Below are positions 55,180 to 64,000 of a DNA stretch of 64,000 bases, piece by piece. How positions within the stretch are numbered: position 1 is the stretch's first letter; the number at the start of each line of letters is the position of its first letter. The notes below the pieces were generated by a model, which searched no databases, was not told the origin of the DNA, and saw only the letters and a program-made list of their open reading frames with translations. The translations under genes were made by a program, and so were the position numbers. Source of the DNA: Apostichopus japonicus (taxonomy: Eukaryota > Echinodermata > Holothuroidea > Aspidochirotida > Stichopodidae); NCBI RefSeq assembly GCF_037975245.1, contig NC_092568.1:23090501-23154500 (forward strand), given 5' to 3'.

Positions 55180-56108
55180 CATAGGCGTAGGAGGCGGGGG
55201 GGGGGGGCTGCAGCCCCCCCCCAACCAATTATTTTAGTGAAAATTCGGGCAATATGCTGAGAATTTTTCGGGCACCTATACTGGAAGAATAATAATTTGC
55301 AGTGTGTTTTTCTTTTCTTTTTTTGGTGAAAATTCGGCAATATGCTGAGAACGTTTCGGGCATCTACTGAAAGAATAATAATTTGCAATGTGTTTTTCAA
55401 TTGTTGGGGTGAAAATTCGGGCAATATGCTGAGAATTTTTCGGGCACCTACCAGTGGCCGAGCGTCCATACAGTCAGAAGGGGCGGATGCCCCCCTGACG
55501 GACTCAAATGGACTACTGGCGCCCTTTTCAGCTTTTTACCACCTTCTACTTATTCGCGATTGTTGACTTTTTTATTGCGCTCTCAAATACCTACCTATTA
55601 ACATAAATTTTGTTGGTGCAATTTTCTGACAAATGGCGATGACACCTATTTATTCTTCGTTTATCTGCAAATAAGCTAGGCCTGGAAAGGGTCATTTCCG
55701 GCGATCTAGGGAGTATCTTTATTCAAAAATTTTCTATACGCTCCGCGCCAACCTGTGGTGGCGCTCCGCTTAGATAGTGTCGAAAGCGGCCCTACAGACC
55801 ATTCTCTCCCCCCTGACCAACACCCCTGGCTCCGACACTGGCACCTACTGAAAAGAAGAAGAATTTGCAATGTGTTTCTCAATAGTTAAACTTATATTAT
55901 TATCATTATTGTTGTAACGACTTCCCAATAATTACAACCAATATGGAAGGGTAATAACACGAAAAATGATTTTATGTTATTGGCATGTGATGTAACAAGC
56001 GATGAATGCCTGTATGATATGCACATTAACATTTGGTTATATTTTTCGGGCATGTCGTTACAGCCCCCCCCCCCCCCCTCCAAATCAAATGAGGCTCCTA
56101 CGCCTATG
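55180..56108. mobile_element. hAT-type non-autonomous element, outer
   Basis: Ends CATAGGCGTAGGAG and CTCCTACGCCTATG are exact inverted repeats. GAGGTCAA (8 bp) flanks both sides (55172-55179 and 56109-56116). Long G and C runs lie just inside each end. The left interior is made of three tandem units of about 100 bp with 'GAAAATTCGGGCAATATGCTGAGAA' as core. No transposase. It is interrupted by a second element at 55452-55840. Confidence 0.9.
55452..55840. mobile_element. hAT-type MITE nested in the outer element
   Basis: Begins CAGTGGCCGAGCGTCC and ends CTGGCTCCGACACTG, imperfect inverted ends with CAGTG tips. GCACCTAC (8 bp) flanks it exactly (55444-55451 and 55841-55848), and across the insertion the outer element's repeat unit resumes. 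Non-coding, 389 bp. Confidence 0.88.
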
Positions 56109-56116
56109 GAGGTCAA

Positions 56117-56682
56117 TGGCTGTAGGAGATTTCTTTTGCTTTGACGGTTGTGTTAGGTAAAAGGACTAAGATAGTCGATGAATATGAATGATGGAGGTCA
56201 AGTACTGGAAGAGGGTTTCTTGTCTTCCCTTTTGGTATTTGGTGTAAGGATTAAGAGTCGACAAATATTGATGAGAATACTGAAAGACAGTTTTGGCTTG
56301 CCTTTTCGTCTTCAGTTTTAGGATATATAATCGATAAATATCTTTAAGAATACTGGAAGACAGAGTTAAATTGTTTTTTTTTCCTCCTATGTTGTCTCGG
56401 ATGATAAGTCTGTAAAAGAACATAAAGAGATATGTGATTGAAGAAAAGATTATTTAAAGACATTCTCAGCTAGAATTTTTTTAGAGGGCGGGCCAATTTC
56501 ATAGGTTTCGCTCGTACACCGTTACTCCACTTTCTGACTTGGTCACGTGATACGGTATATGTAATATACTGCTACAGTACAGTGTATATCCTGCATGTAA
56601 ATGTACGTAATGTATTGCACCGTTTCATGCAGTGTTAGCATAACACACGTAACGGGTGTATTGTGGTCGCTGCGCTGTTTAG
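56117..56682. other. No gene seen
   Basis: Contains two or three loose repeats of a phrase like 'GAATACTGGAAGACAG' (56205, 56274, 56350). No gene recognised. Confidence 0.45.
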
Positions 56683-56848
56683 GTGGAAGGCACAGGTTGC
56701 TTTATTGTGGGTCCCGATGCCAAAAGCAGTGAGCGAAAAAAGGGACAGAGAATTGCAGGCATGAAAAGTGTAGTTGGGCTGGTGCTACGTGGACTGGGTC
56801 TCCAAAACGATCTACTGGAACAGATTTACTGGCAGATCATACGAGAAG
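56683..56848 (+). CDS. Possible single exon of an unknown gene
   Basis: Preceded by an AG acceptor (CGCTGTTTAG) and ended by donor GAAG|GTATAG. The frame is open across it and amino-acid composition is protein-like: GTGCFIVGPDAKSSERKKGQ, then SVVGLVLRGLGLQNDLLEQI, then YWQIIRE. The LLEQIYWQII segment faintly recalls MyTH4-type domains, but I would not assign it. No neighbouring exon was found. Confidence 0.28.
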
Positions 56849-56904
56849 GTATAGGCAGCAAATTATGCTAACGACTAACGTTATATATGGGTATGACTAA
56901 TTAC

Positions 56905-56972
56905 CATACCGGACCCAATCGGACCATATCGAATTGAACCATACCGGACCATATCGGACCCAACCGGAAGCA
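56905..56972 (+). repeat. Short tandem repeats of ACCATACCGGACC type
   Basis: About four degenerate units of 13-18 bases (ACCATACCGGACC, AATCGGACCATATCG, ACCATACCGGACC, ATATCGGACCCAACC). Non-coding. Confidence 0.75.
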
Positions 56973-56980
56973 AAATAAAT

Positions 56981-57463
56981 GACCATCAGACACCACACCG
57001 GAGTCATTTTTATTATATTTTATCATTAAAATGCTGGTTATGTGTCAACATCAATCTCAAAATCGGAATTTGGGATGAATGTTGACAACAAACCTGGGTT
57101 CCGCTGGCCATTTTACCCAAATGGGGCCGGTGTAACAGGAATCCAAGTCCCCCATGAATCTACGTCCGCCTTCCTTTGTCCTGACGCATCAGGCCACGGT
57201 GTCCCTTTGTGCTGGATTATGTGAGAGGTTATGTAGTTAGCCCCAACCATAATCCTTCACAATGGTAGCTATTGTACTCCGGACCTACGTTCCTAGGACC
57301 TGGATTCCTATTACACCGGTATGGTAAAATCATTTGAAAACGTTATAACTACAGATAGATGGCAGCACTGTGATATCTTCATTTCCGATCTTTCATTCTC
57401 TAATTCCCCGAATGAGGACACATTTTAAACTCCGGTGGTGTGGTGTCCTGGCTGTGATGGTTC
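56981..57463. mobile_element. Possible small element with inverted ends
   Basis: ACCATCAGACACCACACCGG at 56981 is mirrored by CCGGTGGTGTGGTGTCCTGG near 57435-57454 and GTGATGGT at 57456-57463, with small gaps. No clean target duplication was found. Interior is non-coding, with one short frame (57042-57224) of no known kind. Confidence 0.4.
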
Positions 57464-58014
57464 CGGTATGGTAAAATCATTTGAAAACGTTTGTGTATAA
57501 GCTACAGACAGCGCAGCAAATAAATAAATTACAACACTAGAAAATTTAATAACTATGGAATTTTAATAACAAATACAAAATAACAACGAGTATATAATAG
57601 GATGACCTCTGGAATTGATATAAAGAAATTCCTATCGGAAGTTTCGGTTAATTAATGAAATAATGTGAAATTACAGAAATTACAAGTAAGAAGAAACCAT
57701 TTCATCGATTACTCAGGAGAATCTGTCGGCAAAACAATAATTACAGGGTGTGAAATGCAGGAATTACAAAATTGAAATGTGGGAGACGTCTTTACTGATG
57801 AGAGGAGACAAAACATAGACAGTTCATGATTCTGTGTTCAGATCAGCAGACGAACTCGTTTTTTTTTTTTTTGGCGTTGTTGTTTTCGCATTTCTCTTTC
57901 GTTTCCACTGTCCTGATTTCTTCCCTGCGCTTGGCGTGTGTGTTTAGTTTCTCCCGTAAGCTCGGTCCATTTAAAATATAGGATGGCGTAGGCATTGTAA
58001 GAATCAGCTACCTG
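57464..58014. other. No gene seen
   Basis: AT-rich non-coding sequence; 'GGTATGGTAAAATCATTTGAAAACGTT' at 57465 also occurs at 57318. Nothing else recognised. Confidence 0.45.
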
Positions 58015-58031
58015 CAGTGGCGTAGCCAGAC
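58015..58031. repeat. Terminus of a hAT element (CAGTGGCGTAGCCAGAC)
   Basis: CAGTGGCGTAGCCAG followed by a G run is a frequent hAT end in animal genomes. The partner end was not found downstream, so the element is truncated or its other end has diverged. The transposase fragment at 58436-58967 points with its C-terminus towards this end, as expected. Confidence 0.55.
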
Positions 58032-58435
58032 TTTTCCATCGGGGGGGGGGGGCAAAGGGGGGGGCGAAGGGTCTGATTGGTGGGGCAGACTAAGCTAGTA
58101 CAAAAGACATACCAAACAGTTTGCATGACAAACTGTGGCAAATCGGGTATTGTGTCAGCAATGTAGGGTACAGATGGTTACCCTAGTTAGCTGACGTTTC
58201 ATGTTATTTCCACATAGGTATTATTAACGATAAAACAGATCACTGAAAAAGTCATCGATAATTCTCTTTAAAAATCTGAATAGACTATGCTCTTTCTGTC
58301 AGTATTCAAAATGATCAGCATGATATCTGACTTGCCTGGGAGTGTAACCACCCCCCCCCCCCTTAATCAACAAAAGATGTAATCATTCCCCATTCGTGCC
58401 CTTCTTTTGCACTGTCTAGGGCTCACTCAAACAGT
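58032..58435. other. Non-coding part of the hAT element
   Basis: G and C runs at 58040-58064 and 58351-58363; otherwise no feature recognised between the terminus and the transposase stop. Confidence 0.45.
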
Positions 58436-58967
58436 CTAGCGAAGGTTAATTCGCCTATTCTGATGACTGTCTGCGAACTTATCGACGAATTCGTCCAAAT
58501 TGATCCCCCCGGACAGTTCCCTCTCGATATGTAAAACTCCGAGATCACTAAGGCGACTGTCTGACATTGTTCCACAGATAGGTTTTGATGAGCTTCAATT
58601 TTGAGAAGCTGCGCTCGCATCCAGCACACGATACCGGAATCGCAATGGCAATTTTACAAAAGCGGAACAGCTCTGCAAAGACATCTTTATATGGCTCCAG
58701 AAACGATGTCAGCGACAGAAGGTTTAGTGGTGGCGTCTCTCCCGTGTTAGCGAACTTGCGCTGGAGGAGTCTCTGTGCTTGCGGAACCTCGTGTTTGAGG
58801 TCTTCTATGCTCGCATCGAAAACTTGGCCAAACTGTTCGACGCTTTCCATTGAGAGGAAATCCTTACTCTCTAGATTCAGTGATTGGATCCCTCTATTCA
58901 TTCTGCCATACACGTCACTCACGTGTGAATCATTTCGGAACACAATCCAAGGATCAGGGATAACCAT
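58436..58967 (-). pseudogene. hAT transposase, C-terminal dimerisation region, decayed
   Basis: Minus-strand reading gives FLEPYKDVFAELFRFCKIAI, then PVSCAGCERSFSKLKLIKTY, the hallmark of the hAT C-terminal dimerisation domain (AGCERSFS, KLIKTYL). A frameshift near 58555 moves the sequence into a frame reading LSDLGVLHIERELS and then FVDKFADSHQNRR before a stop at 58436. The N-terminal zinc finger and catalytic region are not recognisable, though the frames at 58954-59232 may be a worn extension. Resembles the ZMYM1-like hAT lineage. Inactive. Confidence 0.8.
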
Positions 58968-61199
58968 GTGAACATAAACTGAACGTAGCCTCCGCTTGTG
59001 AGTGCCGCGGAGACCGTTTAATTAAATTGCCAACCCGTTTCCACATTTGACAATACAGAGACAGTAGCTTTTTTTGCGCTGCTGCTTGGGTCAAATTCTT
59101 TTTCAAGGCAATGTTCCCATGGAAGTGATATTTATTTTGGCCACCCAATATTGCAGATAGAGAATTAGGTAAAAGGTAAAGAATAAAAATTGCATAAAAA
59201 CCATGGTAATATGCACATAGGCCCAGCAACATATTTAGTGTGCATTCAAGGTTTTTTTCTCAGTCAATAATTCCATTTGGGGGCCAGGTGGGGGGCGAGC
59301 ATTTCAACTGGGGGGGGGGGCTCTGTAAGGACGTCCAAGGCGTGTTTACGAGGAGACTTGAAAGGGTCAATTTCACATTAGCTACGCAGAATGAGACATT
59401 TGCGGCATACACAAAGGCAGGGTCATGCATGTGGACTCACAGGCGCTGGGGATCCTTTTGAGCGTGTCGAATGATGACAATTAGTACTCCGGGTGCTGAA
59501 AAATCTATCCGCGTGGATCTCTCAAAATTGATCCAAAGTCTACGGCGTTTTACGTCGGTTCTTCTACTCGGAAAGCTAAAAAAGCTGATGCTTTTGTGGC
59601 TGAGGTATAACTGCAACCTCCAACAAAACAGAATTGTGGCATTTCGGGGGAAAGGAGAAATATCGTTGATGTTTTTGGCAGCTCAAGTATACAACTTTAC
59701 ACACTAAAAGTATTGTTGTGGGTGAGGTATACCAACGGTGACGTCACATGGTCACCTGATGTCTTCTGAAATAGGTTTCCTAAGAAGCTGACTTTTCTTC
59801 CCATTTTTCACGTATTTAACGTCCGAAATTGGTAAAGTTAATTACAGCATTGCAATTTGAGTGAGTTAAGGATTACATATACATGCAAAATGGTGGGATT
59901 TTATGTTCATCGAAAAGTCTCCATAGTTGGTCTTTAAGGTCTTATATGAGGAAGTATCACATAACCCAGAGACTTGATTACTATGTGTGCAGTCCCATTA
60001 GCAGGTTTACCTCTCGACCCCTCCCTTACTCATACACGCATATTATATGTAGATCATTTCAGCCATAGAACTATATACAATAATTATATCTCGATTTGGA
60101 GATATGGCTTAACAATTCGCCAAAATTCATGGAAACAAATATTGCTAGTCATGTTGAAGGTCTCTATGGCCGCCAAACAATATTTCTAAAGTTTGCACTT
60201 GCACTTAACTTGTTTGGCGACTGGACAGCAGGACTACCAGTTTAAGATTCAAGTGGCCTCCAGCTAATCAAAAGTAAGGTTTCACACAGCTTGGACCTAA
60301 CCTATGCTAGAACTAACGTAGGCATACGATACGATATGTCGTGTAAATGCTGCTTCCGTCGTAAGGCGCTTCAGCGAACCAGGGGCGTAAGCCCTGGCCT
60401 GAAAAAAATAAGACTCCAATTTTTGAGAGCGGAATATTTTGAGAGTATGAAATGTGTACTTTGATGGCCGGTTCGGAAGACAGTGCTAAACATGGTTGGA
60501 GGAACGTTTTTGTGGGCGATGAATATTGGATGTTGAATATTGTTCAACGTTTCTAAGTGGCCAAGAAAAGACGAAATGGCTTCCTGAGAATAGGAAAAAC
60601 AAATCTTCACTTTCTGATTTATACTCCTATATTTTCCATGAAAAAGCTGATGACACTCTTACAAACTGATGATTTTCGCTCTTAAAACCATTAAAGTATA
60701 GCAAATATTTCCAAACTTTCTCTAATAATCATGGATATCATTAGCTGTATAGTATGTCACCCAGAAATGAAGAAGAGGAAAGTTTACCTAGTAGCTTCTG
60801 TGCTCTCGGTTTGGCGCTTTGTTAAACAAAAATAAAAAAGAGCCGAACGGGCACTATGGTTACTTGCTAAGTGGAATAATTTTAAGTGTTGCATATCATC
60901 ACCCAATATTTATGCCAACATGTACCAGCTATTAACGAACAACCGTATTCCAATTTGTCCCAATAATATTTGGCCCACACAAAGTGGCTCAAAAGTATAT
61001 AAGCCCTCCCCCCCCCCCCCAAAAAAAATAAAAAAATAAAAAATATTGAACCCCCCAAAATGGTGCTCAAATGGTCCCAAATATAAAGAATATGTCTCAA
61101 AATGCATTTGAGGAGCAATAGATGACATTCCTCGTAAGCTACTTATTGTAAATTGTACCGACTACTTTCAAGAACAATTGAACTGTTATGTTTAACCAA
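58968..61199. other. No gene seen; G and C runs, possible element ends
   Basis: 59268-59325 is a G-rich patch of the kind found near hAT ends. AACCAGGGGCGTAAGCCCTGG at 60377 resembles another hAT-type terminus without a partner. The rest is non-coding. Confidence 0.45.
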
Positions 61200-62004
61200 A
61201 ATGTTTTCTGAGTAAGGGAGAAGTATTAGAACTCCACTTGAGCATTCCCATTGTAATCCCAGTTGACCTAGCATTAGTATACATACTTGCTTGGCGCAGT
61301 CACCTTCGAGTTGATCAGAAAAACCCAGTTAACAAATGTGCTACCAACCCATTAATGGTAAGAAAGCAAGAGACTGAATTTCATCATTTTTATCCCACTT
61401 AACCATGATGTACTTGGAAATGAGGTTTTTCACAATGCAACAACCCCCCCCCCCCACCCATGAACCCTCATCATTCCGTTGTTTTTTACTGTAAATGGTT
61501 GCCTGTACATGAGTGGCAGTCTGATTCACCGCCATGGCTTAAGCTGTGTTCATGTGCAATATCAATGGAAATCATAGTGGACAAGGAATTTACTTATTTT
61601 GCATTTTATTATAAACAGATAACTCAATATCATCTTAAGTTGCTTACTTTTACTATTAAAAAGGGTATTTTACAATAAATGCTTACTTATTGAACAATGT
61701 TGAGAACATGTTTTCACATTAATGGGATGATACTGAGGATCACAAATAAGATGGAAAAATTGATGGAAAATTACTGCACACTACTTGCACTAACAGCTAC
61801 AAAGATGGCGTCAATGATGGTGGGATGTTGGAGTACCACTTTGAAGTTGCACATTAATTTCGCAAATAATAACTAACATAGACTCCTAAGACTTGTGCAC
61901 CATTAAAAAGGTTAATCAGCAAATTCAAGTTAATAACTTTGATTTGAGTCTCATACCTTCATTATTTCTTCACTCTGACACTTTTCATGGTGGTATTAAA
62001 ATGA
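61200..62004 (+). repeat. Repeat B, copy 2
   Basis: Same orientation as 34484-35357 and collinear, with several small deletions. Starts AATGTTTTCTGAGTAAGGGA and ends ACTTTTCATGGTGGTATTAA. Confidence 0.85.
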
Positions 62005-64000
62005 CTGAAAACAAGCTGGATGATTTTGGTACTATTTCACCTGGTTACCAGGAAATGACATTTCACGCCTTAATCATTCAATTTTAAGACATTTTTAGCC
62101 TGCCAGCTTTCATTCAATAAAAGCAGTGTTTTGGGTATGATCACTGGAATCAATTGATTACTGACATTTTAGCAAAAGTATACTATTATTGATCAAAATA
62201 TTCTTGCAATTATGCAACCTAACATGGACCAGGAAATTTTCCTTTTCCTCAATCTAAGAATACTTATTACAAAGAAATGTAGAATTAAATATGATTGAGA
62301 ACAATTTGTCATCATGAGAGGGATGTAATTAGCATCAATCATACCAAACATCAAAGAAAGACTTATTCCTAAATATTACACAAATTATTCTTACTAATTC
62401 TTAATGAAAAGTAAATTTTGCAGTTTAAGCTAACGAGCTGCATTATTTTTGGCATATAGCACATTTCAAAGATTATATAAACAGTTGCTTTCAGAAAATG
62501 AACTCAAGGATGACAAAATATTCAGTTACAGAGGCTACCTGTAGCATGCAGCACAAATAACTCACAGTTTCCAATGACTGAGGATGTAAGCAGGATTCAG
62601 GATCTGGTCTCTAATAATCTTTAATCAATGACACAACACTTTGTCTGCAGCTCTAATGTTACATACAGAGTTGGCATCTTTCACTAAACTTCATTAGTTA
62701 CCTTGGTTATAAACAAGAAGATAAGGATAATAAGCCCAATTTATTCAATACTCAAACAGTCCTACAAACTTTAATTAGTCCAGTAAAATACTGCTAAACT
62801 AAATTCAGGGAGTAGTGTTATTGTTCAGATTTTGTGTGGAAATTTGGAAGGCTCTGAATTTTGCTTCTTCTAACATTCTTCTTCATACATGTGTATTTCC
62901 CTGTAGACAAAGTCACAAAGAAACCCCCCCCCCAAAAAAAAAAATGCTATTCATCTTTAAACTTGTATAAGAATATCTCCACTTTGAATAGCATTATGTG
63001 ATATGATACTCGATAAATTTATCCACAAGTTCAAGAAGGTTTTGCAACATTTGCTGTCATTGAATTTATAGATGTTTACACTTACAATGATGATATCTAC
63101 AGTAATCCTTGCACCATGTTTTCCTGAAAATGAGTCAAAGCCCCAATTCCTACTTTGAGCATTTCATGATTCTTCACAGGCCAGGAAGTTACACCAATGT
63201 AACTTCCTCCCTTAAGTTTTATGACTGTTCAGAAAATCTGTGAAATTGAATCCTTACCATGACCTTTGTAGATAACCTTATATGTTGAAATGTGAATTCT
63301 TCTGCCAAGTAAAATAATGTCAATGGCAACAAATGTTTGATGATAATCCAGCATGAATAACCATTATTTAGTCATCTAGTCATATCATTATTTGTGAAAC
63401 ATTGTTCTTTCGGTGTTAGTTTATGCCATCAGTGAGAAGATTTTCATGACTATCAAGCTTAATTTTTTTCCTTCTCAAATCACAGACAGAAGGCAACACA
63501 AGGGAACATAGAAGAGAGTGATACAATTTTCTGGATCTGTTAATATCTGTAAATATTCAAATTAGAATTAAAAAAAACTTATGTCTAAACTTTCACTGCA
63601 CATTGACTTCTTAACTTCAGATAACAATTTAAGGAATGGAGAGAGAAATCTTGTTTCAGCAAATTTAGTAAGTTTAGGGAAACGGCTGATATTTTCAACC
63701 ATATATTGATTAGAGTGAAGAGTGACACCCACATCAAGCTTATAACATTCTGAGATGCAAGAAGTAAACCTTAAAATCCTTATCGACAAGAATGAACCAA
63801 GGAACTGTAAAGTATGTTAAGGCACTGTGCGCTGCTGGGAGGAACTTCAGCTGGTGGGAGGGCACAAACAAACTGAACCACATCCTTTCAACTTTCACAA
63901 GCAACGTCCCAAATTCAAATGATGCTCAAGATGCAGCCTGACTTTCACCGTTAACGATTTCAGCGCGGGGAGCTAGTGTCGCTTACATTTAAGATGGCTA
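62005..64000. other. No gene seen
   Basis: AT-rich non-coding DNA. A minus-strand frame at 63568-63789 is open for 73 codons, but no domain or convincing splice site supports it. I cannot judge whether it is a terminal exon of a gene that continues past the window. Confidence 0.4.

Noticed and set aside
55195-55220. Long G and C runs as functional quadruplex or hairpin signals
   Set aside because: They recur next to the ends of several hAT-type elements and are best seen as part of those termini; length is also prone to assembly error.
1-64000. tRNA, rRNA or other structural RNA genes
   Set aside because: I looked for typical box B and stem patterns and found no convincing candidate, though I could not run a covariance search.

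Overview
The window is animal genomic DNA dominated by mobile elements. There is no operon structure and no recognisable conserved host gene. TTAGGG-type repeats, spliced-gene signals, a Ty3/Gypsy element, CR1-like non-LTR elements, hAT elements and a Polinton (Maverick) all point to a metazoan. TAGGCCTA-rich stretches and a repeat built around 'AACAATAGGCTT' look to me like marine invertebrate deuterostome DNA, perhaps an echinoderm such as a sea cucumber. That last step is a weak impression.

Layout. Positions 1-8139 hold the gag-pol body and 3' LTR of a Ty3/Gypsy retrotransposon whose 5' LTR lies before the window. Positions 8140-14689 are mostly unassigned, with a clean 399-bp hAT-type MITE (10480-10878, 8-bp target duplication) and a tandem duplication near 12.0-12.8 kb. 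Positions 14690-18856 plus 28265-28560 form one copy ('A') of a long diverged repeat. A is broken by a minus-strand CR1-like LINE (18857-28264). That LINE is itself broken by a 7,203-bp terminal-inverted-repeat DNA transposon (20359-27561, 2-bp AT target duplication). The transposon carries a MITE with telomere-like repeats, three copies of a 197-bp satellite and possible exons of an unknown gene. Positions 28561-36610 are repeat-rich DNA with another LINE scrap and one copy of repeat 'B'.

The second copy ('A prime') occupies 36611-37185 and 51362 to about 54640. It was split by a 14,176-bp Polinton (37186-51361) with about 372-bp terminal inverted repeats and a perfect 6-bp target duplication TACTTG. 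The unoccupied counterpart of the insertion site survives in copy A at 15252-15257. The Polinton encodes, left to right: a decayed protein-primed-type DNA polymerase B, a packaging ATPase, a small basic protein, a conserved core protein cut by a third LINE (42401-44160, 14-bp target duplication), a chromodomain integrase, a penton-like minor capsid protein, a pVI-like basic protein, the major capsid protein and an adenovirus-type cysteine protease. On the opposite strand are a WW domain plus tandem PC4 domain protein and a 135-residue orphan.

The morphogenesis and integration genes (ATPase, integrase, two capsid proteins, protease) are intact. The polymerase lacks its exonuclease half and has two in-frame stops, and three other genes are disrupted. 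The element is therefore a recent but replication-defective copy. Its inverted repeats differ at only 4 bases plus one 2-bp indel over about 371 bp, whereas the two flanking A copies differ by roughly 6-7% in the one segment I counted by hand.

Positions 54640-64000 hold two hAT-type elements nested one in the other (55180-56108 containing 55452-55840), a decayed hAT transposase (58436-58967), a second copy of repeat B (61200-62004) and unassigned DNA.
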